Source: Microbacterium sp. AG238
GTDB lineage: Bacteria > Actinomycetota > Actinomycetes > Actinomycetales > Microbacteriaceae
Assembly (NCBI RefSeq): GCF_003610405.1
Contig: NZ_RAQC01000001.1
Span: 1,364,001-1,428,000 of the forward strand
Direction: 5' to 3'
DNA length: 64,000 nucleotides
The notes under the pieces are model-generated. The model had not been told where the DNA came from. It ran no database searches and saw only the letters and a program-made list of their open reading frames with translations. Each line of letters begins with the position of its first letter. Position 1 is the first letter of the stretch. The translations under genes and the position numbers were made by a program. Below, in pieces: positions 52,881 through 60,820 of the stretch.

Positions 52881-52896
52881 GCGGTCGCGCTCAGGC
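52875..52896. terminator. Bidirectional hairpin containing both convergent stop codons
   Basis: GCCTGAGC (52875-52882) pairs with GCTCAGGC (52889-52896) over a six-base loop. The left arm contains the lacZ TGA, and the right arm contains the GH51 stop on the opposite strand. There is no T-tract. The geometry fits a compact element ending both convergent transcripts. Confidence 0.6.
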
Positions 52897-54411
52897 CAGC
52901 AGCAGGGCGGCCCAGCTCACGGGCGGAAGGGGGATCTCGAGGATGCCGTCGCGGATGACGGCATCCTCGAGCGACACGACCCCGACCCGCTCCGGGTCGT
53001 CGAGGGTGTTCGCGGCGTACATGTCGTCGTCGTGCAGCAGGTGCGACTCGACGATGCGCGGCTCGCGGCCCAGCTCCGCGATCAGCGCGGAGACATCGAG
53101 ACGGAGGGTCGCCGCCTCGCCGACGGAACGGTTGACGACGAAGACGCTCGTCCCCTGCTCGCCGACCGTGGCGACGGCGTTGAGCGCGGGGATCTCCCCG
53201 AAGCGCGAGCTCGTCACGGTCGCACCGTCGAGCGGAACACGCACCACCCGCTCGCCCGTGAGGCGCGAGGTGATCGAGAACGGGAAGAACGTCGTCTGGC
53301 GCCAGGCCGGCCCGCCGGGCTCCGTCATGATCGGTGCGATGACGTTGACGAGCTGCGCGAGGGACGCCGAGCGCACCCGGTCGGAGTGCTGCAGCAGCGT
53401 GATCAGCAGGTCACCGAAGACGACGGCATCCAGCGCGTGGTACCGGTCTTCGAGCAGACGGGGCGCGACGGGCCAGCCCGCCTCCTCCGGCTTGTCGTCC
53501 TGCTCGCCGTTCTCGTCGAAGAGGTACCAGACGTTCCACTCGTCGAACGAGATCATGATGCGCTTGTCGCTGCGCTTGGTCGCGGCGACCGAGTCGGCGA
53601 TCGCGACGACCGACTCGATGAAGCGCGCCATGTCGACGCCGGAGGCGAGGAACTCCTGGGCGTCGCCGCCGCGCTCCTGGTAGTAGGAGTGGCAGGAGAT
53701 GAAGTCGACGTCCTCGAAGGTGTGCTCGAGCACCGTGCGCTCCCACGACCCGAAGGTCGGCATTCCGCTCCCCGACGAGCCGCAGACGACCAGCTCGAGG
53801 TCGGGCTGCATCATCCGCATCGCCTTGGCGGTGCGGGAAGCGAGCTTGCCGTAGTCGTCGGCGTTGCGGTGACCGAGCTGCCACGGCCCGTCCATCTCGT
53901 TGCCCAGGCACCACATCCGCACGCCGAGGGGTTCGGGGCGACCGTGCTCCGCCCGCTTCCGGGTCCAAGCGGTGTCGGCGTCGACGTTGGCGTATTCGAG
54001 GAGATCCAACGCCTCCTGGGTACCGCGCGTGCCGAGGTTCACCGCGAGCATGAGGTCGCTGCCGACGAGCTCGAGCCAGTCCGAGAACTCGTGGAGCCCG
54101 ACCTCGTTGGTCTCGGTCGAGTGCCACGCGAGGTCGAGGCGCCGCGGACGCTCTTCGCGTGGACCGACGCCGTCTTCCCAGCGATAGCCCGAGACGAAGT
54201 TGCCACCGGGATACCGGATCGTCGAGACCCCGAGTTCGCGCACGAGATCGACCACGTCGCGGCGGAAGCCGTCGGGGCCCGCGGTCGGGTGACCGGGCTC
54301 GTGGATGCCGTCGTAGATGTGGCGCCCGAGGTGCTCGACGAAGCCCCCGAAGATGCGCCGATCGACGACGGTGAGGACGGCTTGGGGATCGAGGGATCCG
54401 TGGGTGCTCAT
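52891..54411 (-). CDS. abfA: GH51 alpha-L-arabinofuranosidase
   Basis: A 506-residue intracellular enzyme releasing terminal alpha-L-arabinofuranose from arabinan or arabinoxylan oligosaccharides. RIFGGFVEHLGRHIYDGI and STIRYPGGNFVSGYRWEDG open the TIM barrel. The acid/base is Glu172 in WCLGNEMDGPW, and the nucleophile Glu291 in ISFDEWNVWY. The C-terminal beta-domain ends PPVSWAALLL. AAAGG precedes the ATG. A perfect palindrome GTTACCGGTAAC lies 42 bases upstream. Confidence 0.96.
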   Translation of the reverse strand: MSTHGSLDPQAVLTVVDRRIFGGFVEHLGRHIYDGIHEPGHPTAGPDGFRRDVVDLVRELGVSTIRYPGGNFVSGYRWEDGVGPREERPRRLDLAWHSTETNEVGLHEFSDWLELVGSDLMLAVNLGTRGTQEALDLLEYANVDADTAWTRKRAEHGRPEPLGVRMWCLGNEMDGPWQLGHRNADDYGKLASRTAKAMRMMQPDLELVVCGSSGSGMPTFGSWERTVLEHTFEDVDFISCHSYYQERGGDAQEFLASGVDMARFIESVVAIADSVAATKRSDKRIMISFDEWNVWYLFDENGEQDDKPEEAGWPVAPRLLEDRYHALDAVVFGDLLITLLQHSDRVRSASLAQLVNVIAPIMTEPGGPAWRQTTFFPFSITSRLTGERVVRVPLDGATVTSSRFGEIPALNAVATVGEQGTSVFVVNRSVGEAATLRLDVSALIAELGREPRIVESHLLHDDDMYAANTLDDPERVGVVSLEDAVIRDGILEIPLPPVSWAALLLA

Positions 54412-54452
54412 GAGGACCTTTCCGGCGTTGGCGAAGGACGTTGATCTGTCAC

Positions 54453-54464
54453 GTTACCGGTAAC
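54453..54464 (-). promoter_or_regulatory. Palindromic operator upstream of the arabinofuranosidase gene
   Basis: GTTACCGGTAAC is a perfect 12-base palindrome, 42 bases before the GH51 start and in the divergent gap with the second ABC operon. Its form suits a LacI- or GntR-type repressor. No regulator gene lies next to it; the controlling protein is encoded elsewhere or is one of the LacI/ROK proteins of the island. Confidence 0.6.
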
Positions 54465-54499
54465 ATTCATCCCTCACTCAGCTTTTACACCGCCGAAAC

Positions 54500-54537
54500 G
54501 GGAAGCGCTTGCCGGATGGGCGGCGGGGGGCTACCGT
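54500..54537 (+). promoter_or_regulatory. Promoter and AAGCGCTT operator of the second ABC operon
   Basis: TTGCCG (54509-54514) and TACCGT (54532-54537) are 17 bases apart. The palindrome CGGGAAGCGCTTGCCGG surrounds and overlaps the -35, with the same AAGCGCTT core as the operator at 43516. Further downstream TTGTCATGACATG (54552-54564) adds another palindrome. Confidence 0.65.
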
Positions 54538-54635
54538 ATGTCTCACCCACATTGTCATGACATGCCGACAATTGCACCACGGCCTGACGCGACACGATCG
54601 AGCGCTCACCGCAGAGCGCGTGTGAAGGAGAAGCA

Positions 54636-55901
54636 GTGAAGAGTTCCCGCACCATTCGCACCACCGTCCTCGTCGGAGCAACGATCGGCGCCCTCGCGCT
54701 CGCTGGCTGCTCGTCTCAGGGCGGCGGAGAGGGCGATCAGGTCGTCCTCCAGTTCGTGCAGTCGGGTGATGCCGCGCAGGGCGGCGGCTACGCGATGCTC
54801 GCCGAGAAGTACGAGGAGGAGACCGGCGTCAAGGTCAACGTCGTCGAGGTCCCCAACGACGACCTGCGCACGCGCCTGCGCACGGCGTCGCAGGCCAACG
54901 ACCTCCCGGCCCTCGCCGCGGCACCCGACGCCGACCCCGCCTGGACCGCGCGCATGCTCGACCTGACCGACATCGCCGAAGAGGCGAAGGTCATCCCGGC
55001 CCTGCGCGTCGAAGACCCGGGCGACGGCAAAGTGAAGGCCCTCCCGACGACACTGACCGGCGTCGGTATGTTCATCAACAAGTCGCTGTGGGATGCCGCC
55101 GGCGTGGAGTACCCGACATCCCTCGACCAGCAGTGGACGTGGGACGAGTACGTCCAGCGCGCGAACGAGGTCGTCGAGAAGACCGATGCCGAGTTCGGCG
55201 CCGTCATGGACAGCTCCGCGCACCGCCTGCGCGCCTTCCTGTTCGAATTCGGCAGCCAGGGCGTCACCGAGCAGAGCGACGGCACCTGGGCCCTCGACGC
55301 CGAGGGCGAGAAGGCCCTCGAGTACTTCAAGAAGCTCAACGACGACGGGTTCATGCCCAAGGCGGTCTGGGCTGCTGGCGACGACCCCAGCGCGACCTTC
55401 AAGAGCGGTCGCGTCGCGGGCTACATGTCGGGCGTCTGGCAGATCGCCGACTTCCAGTCGAACATCACCGACTTCGAGTGGCTGTCGGTGCCGCTGCCCC
55501 AGCAGCCGGTCCGCTCGACCAACTACGGCGCCGCCTCGTGGATCGTCGCGTACGACGGCACGGGCGTCGAGAAGGAGACGCTCGACTTCGTGAAGTGGAT
55601 GTACCAGCCCGAGAACTACCGCGCATACTGCGAGGTCTCCGGCTGCCTGCCCGCCCTCGAAGGTCTCGAGGTGACCTACCAGGACGACGCGTACGCGTTC
55701 GACCTCTACAACGGCGAGATCGCCGAGTCGCCCGAGATCGCCGCCCGTCAGACCGTCGACGGTCTGAAGAACAGCTACACCGGCCTCGCGATCGACAGCG
55801 AGCCGCTGAAGGACGAGACGGTCAAGTACCTCAGTGGCGAGCAGACGCTCGAGCAGACCGTGGCGAACATCAACTCCATCTCCACCGAACAGATGAACTG
55901 A
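54636..55901 (+). CDS. CUT1 ABC importer, sugar-binding lipoprotein (second system)
   Basis: A 421-residue solute-binding protein with a lipoprotein signal peptide and lipobox ALAGCSSQ (Cys at about 25). Mature part: EKYEEETGVKVNVVEVPNDDLRTRLRTA and NKSLWDAAGVEYPTSLDQQWTWDEY. GTG start has AAGGAG seven bases upstream. It is followed by two permease genes and GH38. Neighbouring GH51, GH38 and toroid genes suggest a mannose- and/or arabinose-containing oligosaccharide. Confidence 0.94.
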   Translation: MKSSRTIRTTVLVGATIGALALAGCSSQGGGEGDQVVLQFVQSGDAAQGGGYAMLAEKYEEETGVKVNVVEVPNDDLRTRLRTASQANDLPALAAAPDADPAWTARMLDLTDIAEEAKVIPALRVEDPGDGKVKALPTTLTGVGMFINKSLWDAAGVEYPTSLDQQWTWDEYVQRANEVVEKTDAEFGAVMDSSAHRLRAFLFEFGSQGVTEQSDGTWALDAEGEKALEYFKKLNDDGFMPKAVWAAGDDPSATFKSGRVAGYMSGVWQIADFQSNITDFEWLSVPLPQQPVRSTNYGAASWIVAYDGTGVEKETLDFVKWMYQPENYRAYCEVSGCLPALEGLEVTYQDDAYAFDLYNGEIAESPEIAARQTVDGLKNSYTGLAIDSEPLKDETVKYLSGEQTLEQTVANINSISTEQMN

Positions 55902-55923
55902 CCTCCCCAGGGGAGCCCATCGC

Positions 55924-56871
55924 ATGACTGCAACCATCACGCCGGACGCCTCCGCCCCCACGGCGGGGGCGCCCGGCGCGCCCCGTCCCCGCAAGCGCGT
56001 CTTCGGGCGCTACCGGCTCGCGCCGTTCATCTTCACGGTGGGAACCGCCGCGCTGTTCGCGCTGTTCTTCCTGTGGCCGGGTGTGCTCGGGCTCTCGTAC
56101 TCGCTGACGGACTTCCGCGGCTGGGGCGACGCCGAGTTCGTCGGCCTCGCCAACTACGTCGAGCTGATGACCGATCCGGGCTTCTACGGCGCGCTGGCCC
56201 GCACGTTCGTCTTCACGCTGTTCGCGGTTCCCCTCAGCTACGCGCTCTCGCTCGCGATGGCGGTCGCCATCAACGCGGTGTGGGCACGAGGCAAGACGGC
56301 CGCCCGCATCATCTTCTTCCTGCCCTGGCTCGTCTCCCCCATCGTCACCGGTGTCATCTGGCGCTGGATGTTCGGCGAGAGCTTCGGCTTCGTGAACTTC
56401 ATCATCCGCACCCTCGGCGGCGAAGGCGTGCCGTGGTCGTCGAACGCCGACCTGTCGCTGCTCGTCGTGATCGTGGCGTCTTCCTGGGGCGGAGCGGCCT
56501 TCAACATGCTCCTGTTCGTCGCCGCGCTCAACAACGTGCCGAAGTCGTACTACGAGGCGGCGGAGCTCGACGGCGCGAACGGGTGGCAGCGGTTCCGCAA
56601 CATCACCCTGCCCTCGATCGCCCCGACCTCGGTGCTCGTGATCCTCCTGTCGACCCTCGGGCACATGAAGGAGTTCGCGCTCATCCAATCCCTCAACGGC
56701 GGCGGCCCCGGCACCCAGAACCGCCTGATCGTGCAGTACATCTACGAGACCGGCTTCAAGCAATCCGAGATCGGCTACGCCAGCGCGGCGTCCATGGTCC
56801 TCCTGGTGATCCTCATGATCATCGCCGTGATCCAGCTGCGCATCAGCCGGAGGAGCAACAACGCATGGTGA
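55924..56871 (+). CDS. CUT1 ABC importer, permease (first subunit, second system)
   Basis: A 315-residue MalF-type permease with six membrane helices, starting APFIFTVGTAALFALFFLWPG, and EAA loop EAAELDGANGWQRFRNITLP. Its stop overlaps the next permease start by seven bases. No ATPase gene is present in this operon. Confidence 0.94.
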   Translation: MTATITPDASAPTAGAPGAPRPRKRVFGRYRLAPFIFTVGTAALFALFFLWPGVLGLSYSLTDFRGWGDAEFVGLANYVELMTDPGFYGALARTFVFTLFAVPLSYALSLAMAVAINAVWARGKTAARIIFFLPWLVSPIVTGVIWRWMFGESFGFVNFIIRTLGGEGVPWSSNADLSLLVVIVASSWGGAAFNMLLFVAALNNVPKSYYEAAELDGANGWQRFRNITLPSIAPTSVLVILLSTLGHMKEFALIQSLNGGGPGTQNRLIVQYIYETGFKQSEIGYASAASMVLLVILMIIAVIQLRISRRSNNAW

Positions 56872-57758
56872 CCACCTACGCCATCACCGTCCCCGACGAC
56901 AAGCGGACCAAGCGCTACGAGCGCCGCCGCCGCACGCAGGGCCGCATCCGCAAGTCGATCCTCCCCACGACGATGCTCTGGGTGCTCGCGGTTCTCATGC
57001 TCTTCCCGCTGCTGTGGTTCCTGCTCTCGTCGTTCAAGCCCGGCAGCGAGCTCTTCAGCTACCCGCTGTCGTTCTTCCCGCGGGAGTGGACGCTCGACGG
57101 CTACGCTGCGGCGCTCGAGCGCATCGACTTCGCGCGCTACTTCCTCAACACCGCGATCGTGGCGACGGTCACCACCGTCCTGACCGTCGCGCTCTGCGCG
57201 ATGACCGGTTACGCCCTGGCGAAGTACAAGAACCCGTGGCTGAGCGTGCTCGGGCTCTGCATCCTGTCGATGACGATGCTGCCGGGCGAGGTCATCCTCA
57301 ACCCGCTGTTCATCGTCATCCGTGACCTGGGGCTCTACAACTCGCTCGCCGGTGTGATCATCCCGTCGATCATCACGCCGACCGGAGTGTTCATGTTCCG
57401 GCAGTTCTTCATCACGATCCCCGACGAGCTCATGCAGGCGGCACGCATCGACGGTGCGAGCGAGTTCGGCATCTTCTTCCGCATCATGATGCCGTTGGCC
57501 CGCCCCATCGCACTGACGCTCGCCATCATGTCGTTCCAGTGGCGCTGGAACGACTACATCTTCCCGCTCATCATCCTCGGCAACCCCGATCAGTTCACGC
57601 TGCAGATCGCCCTGCGCGCCCTCGTCGGCGCCGAGAACATCGAGTGGACGATCCTGTTGTCGGCCTCCGTGCTCTCGATGCTCCCCCTGATCGCGCTGTA
57701 CCTCGTTTTCCAGCGGTACATCACGTCGTCGAACATCAATGCGGGGCTGAAGGACTGA
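56865..57758 (+). CDS. CUT1 ABC importer, permease (second subunit, second system)
   Basis: A 297-residue MalG-type permease, helices from LPTTMLWVLAVLMLFPLLWF, EAA loop QAARIDGASEFGIFFRIMMP in which the first E is replaced by Q, then FQWRWNDYIFPL. A basic N-terminus (KRTKRYERRRRTQGR) is cytoplasmic. GGAGG precedes the ATG. The stop overlaps the GH38 start as TGATG. Confidence 0.94.
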   Translation: MVTTYAITVPDDKRTKRYERRRRTQGRIRKSILPTTMLWVLAVLMLFPLLWFLLSSFKPGSELFSYPLSFFPREWTLDGYAAALERIDFARYFLNTAIVATVTTVLTVALCAMTGYALAKYKNPWLSVLGLCILSMTMLPGEVILNPLFIVIRDLGLYNSLAGVIIPSIITPTGVFMFRQFFITIPDELMQAARIDGASEFGIFFRIMMPLARPIALTLAIMSFQWRWNDYIFPLIILGNPDQFTLQIALRALVGAENIEWTILLSASVLSMLPLIALYLVFQRYITSSNINAGLKD

Positions 57759-60700
57759 TGCCCGCGCGGGACGACCTGATCCTCGAACGCGTCGATCGTT
57801 TCGTCGGCGACCACCTCGCACGCGCGGTGGTCGCCGATCGGCGCCCCCTGACGGTCTCGGCCTGGCAGGTGCCCGACGAGGGCGATCTGCCGGGCGAGCC
57901 GGTGTCGGTCGAGCGGATGCGGCGCGATGCCGACTTCACTCCGATCGACCCCGGCTCCGCCTGGGGCCGGGCGTGGGGCACGACGTGGTTCCTCGTCGAG
58001 GGTCGGGTTCCCGCGGAGTGGGCCGGATGCGACGGCCGCGTCGAGCTGTCGCTCGACCTCGGGTTCTCACAGGCCAAGCCCGGCTTCCAGTGCGAGGGGC
58101 TGGTGCGCACGACCGCGGGGTCGGTCGTCAAGGGCCTCGAGCCGCGCAACCATCACGTCCCGGTCGTCGCCGGCGCGGGCGAGGAGTTCTCGTTCACCGT
58201 CGAGGCGGCCGCCAACCCCGACCTCTCCGGCGGCGACGACTTCCGCAGCCCGCTCGCCTTCGCCCCCACGGCGCTCGGCGACAAAGCCACCGCCGGCGCC
58301 GCCCCGCTCTACCGTCTCGGCGACATGGAGGTGCGACTCGTCGACGAGACGGTCGAACGCCTGCGTCGCGAGGTCATCGTCCTCGTGGGTCTCGTACGCG
58401 AGCTGTCGCCGACGGATCCGCGCCGAGCCCGCATCCTCGACGGTCTCGAGCGCGCGCTGTACGCGGTCGACCCCGACGATCCGTCCCACGGGGCGAACGC
58501 GGCCCGAGACATGCTCGCGCCGCTGCTGGCGTCGCCGGCCGTGGCATCCGCGCACCGCATCACGGCGACGGGGCACGCGCACATCGACTCGGCCTGGCTG
58601 TGGCCGACGCGCGAGACGGTGCGGAAGGTCACCCGGACCTTCGCCAACGTCCTCGACCTCATGGCCGCCGACCCCGATGCGGTCTTCGTGAGCTCGTCGG
58701 CACAGCATTTCGACTGGGTGCGCCGCAGCGATCCCGAGCTGTTCGCCCGCGTCGCCGAGCGCGTCGCCGAGGGGCGGTTCGTGCCGGTCGGCAACATGTG
58801 GGTCGAATCCGACGTCAACATGCCCTCCGGCGAATCGGTCGCGCGCCAGCTGCTCTTCGGCACCCGGTTCTTCGAGGAGCATTTCGGGGCACGGAGCGAC
58901 GTCGGCTGGCTGCCCGACTCGTTCGGCTTTCCCGCATCGCTTCCCCAGCTGCTGCGCGGCGCCGGGCTGCGCTGGTTCTTCACGCAGAAGATGTGCTGGA
59001 ACGACGGCGACACGATGCCCCACCACTCGTTCGTGTGGGAGGGCCTCGACGGTTCTCGGATCTTCACGCACTTCCCGCCGAACAACACCTACAGCGGCGA
59101 TATGCGTCCGACCGAACTCGCCCGCAGCGTGCGGAACTTCGCCGATCACGCCGCGAGCTCGCGATCGCTCATGCCGTTCGGATACGGCGACGGCGGCGGC
59201 GGCCCCACCCGCGAGATGATGACCGATGCGCGACTGCAGGCCGATCTCGAAGGATCGCCCACCGTGACCTTCGGCACTCCGCGCGAGTTCTTCGTCGAGG
59301 CCGCCGACGAACCAGCGGCCCCGCCGGTGTGGGCGGGCGAGATGTACCTGCAGTTCCACCGCGGTATCTACACGTCGCAGATGCGCACCAAGCGCGGCAA
59401 CCGGCGCAACGAGGCTCTCCTCGTCGAGGCGGAGCTGTGGAGCGCCGCGGCCCACGTCCGGCGCGGCACGCCCTACCCCGCCGCAGATTTCGACGAGCTC
59501 TGGCGCGAAGTGCTGCTGCTGCAGTTCCACGACATCCTGCCCGGCAGCGCCATCGCGTGGGTCCATCGCGAAGCAGAGCGGTCCCACGCTGAGACGACCG
59601 CGCGTCTCGAGGCGATCATCGCTGCCGCGATCGCCGCTCTGGTCGGGTCTGGCTCGACCCGGCTCGCGCTGAACCCCGCGTCCTCGCCCATCGGAGCGAT
59701 CTCCCCCGGGGCCGCAGGACCTGCCCCGGCCGCGGCACCGTTCTCGGCCGAACCGGTCGCGGACGGCTTCCGGCTGCGCTCGGAGAGCATCGACGTCCTC
59801 GTCGGTCCCGACGGCACGCTGCGCAGCGTCCGCGCCCTGCCGGACGGCCGGGAGCTCATCCCGGCGGGGCATCGAGGCGGGCTGCTCCAGCTGCATGTCG
59901 ATGCTCCCGCGAAATGGGACGCCTGGGAGCTCGACGCCTCGTACCGCCTCACGACGACCGACGTCGACGGCGGCGCGGCCCGGCTCACCGAGAGCGGAGC
60001 CGTGCACGTCGTCCACCCCCTCCCCCACGGCCAGGTGGAGCAGTGGGTCGACATCCACCCCGTCGGCGGCGCCGTGCGCATCCGCACGCGCGTCGACTGG
60101 CATGAGCGGCATCGCCTGCTCAAACTCGCCTTCCCCGTCGCCGTGCACGCGCAGGACGCCGCTTACGAGACGCAGTTCGGACACGTGCGTCGTGCACTGC
60201 ACGCGAACACGTCGTGGGATGCCGCACGCTACGAGGTCTGCGCACATCGGTGGGTGCACGTCGCGGAGCCGGGTACCGGAGCTGCGATCGTCAACGACGG
60301 CCTGTACGGACACGACGCGACGCGCACGACGGACGAACAGGGAACCGTGACGACCGTTCGACAGTCTCTGCTGCGTGCGCCCACATTCCCCGATCCGGAT
60401 GCAGACCAGGGCACGCACGAGTTCGTCTCGATCTTCGCGCCGGCCGAGACGACGACCGATGCGGCCCACTGGGGCACGATCGTGGGCTCGCCGCTGCGCG
60501 AGGTCGACGGGTCCGGTCCCGTCGCGCCGCTCGTCGCGAGCGACGGGACCGACGTGGTCGTCTCGGCCGTCAAGCTCGCCGCCGACGGCAGCGGCGACCT
60601 GATCGTCCGGGTGTTCGAGCAGCGCGGCGCGCGGTCGTCCGGCGCTCTCCGGTTCGACGTGCCGCTCGCCTCGCTCGAGGTCTGCGATCTCGTCGAGACC

Positions 60701-60820
60701 GTCGGCGGCGGCCGAGCCGGCGCCGCCACGTTGCGCGACGATCGCACGGTCGCCCTCGACCTGCGAGCTTTCGAGGTCGCGACCCTGCGCGCCCGCCTGC
60801 TGACCCCGGAGACCCCATGA
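57758..60820 (+). CDS. GH38 alpha-mannosidase
   Basis: A 1020-residue zinc-dependent retaining alpha-mannosidase. After a 265-residue N-terminal domain, the catalytic domain shows the zinc motif ATGHAHIDSAWLWP (about 269-282). The nucleophile region is WLPDSFGFPASLPQLL (about 382-397), where Asp385 is expected to be the nucleophile and metal ligand, and the second zinc His in QFHDILPGSAI follows. Beta-sandwich domains follow. No signal peptide, so it trims imported mannosides. It is coupled to the permease gene on one side and the toroid gene on the other. Confidence 0.95.
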   Translation: MPARDDLILERVDRFVGDHLARAVVADRRPLTVSAWQVPDEGDLPGEPVSVERMRRDADFTPIDPGSAWGRAWGTTWFLVEGRVPAEWAGCDGRVELSLDLGFSQAKPGFQCEGLVRTTAGSVVKGLEPRNHHVPVVAGAGEEFSFTVEAAANPDLSGGDDFRSPLAFAPTALGDKATAGAAPLYRLGDMEVRLVDETVERLRREVIVLVGLVRELSPTDPRRARILDGLERALYAVDPDDPSHGANAARDMLAPLLASPAVASAHRITATGHAHIDSAWLWPTRETVRKVTRTFANVLDLMAADPDAVFVSSSAQHFDWVRRSDPELFARVAERVAEGRFVPVGNMWVESDVNMPSGESVARQLLFGTRFFEEHFGARSDVGWLPDSFGFPASLPQLLRGAGLRWFFTQKMCWNDGDTMPHHSFVWEGLDGSRIFTHFPPNNTYSGDMRPTELARSVRNFADHAASSRSLMPFGYGDGGGGPTREMMTDARLQADLEGSPTVTFGTPREFFVEAADEPAAPPVWAGEMYLQFHRGIYTSQMRTKRGNRRNEALLVEAELWSAAAHVRRGTPYPAADFDELWREVLLLQFHDILPGSAIAWVHREAERSHAETTARLEAIIAAAIAALVGSGSTRLALNPASSPIGAISPGAAGPAPAAAPFSAEPVADGFRLRSESIDVLVGPDGTLRSVRALPDGRELIPAGHRGGLLQLHVDAPAKWDAWELDASYRLTTTDVDGGAARLTESGAVHVVHPLPHGQVEQWVDIHPVGGAVRIRTRVDWHERHRLLKLAFPVAVHAQDAAYETQFGHVRRALHANTSWDAARYEVCAHRWVHVAEPGTGAAIVNDGLYGHDATRTTDEQGTVTTVRQSLLRAPTFPDPDADQGTHEFVSIFAPAETTTDAAHWGTIVGSPLREVDGSGPVAPLVASDGTDVVVSAVKLAADGSGDLIVRVFEQRGARSSGALRFDVPLASLEVCDLVETVGGGRAGAATLRDDRTVALDLRAFEVATLRARLLTPETP

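Noticed and set aside
58067..60469. An 800-codon open frame antisense to the GH38 alpha-mannosidase gene
   Set aside because: High GC keeps antisense frames open. The predicted protein is Arg/Gly/Val/Asp-rich without family motifs, while the plus-strand frame has all GH38 catalytic residues.
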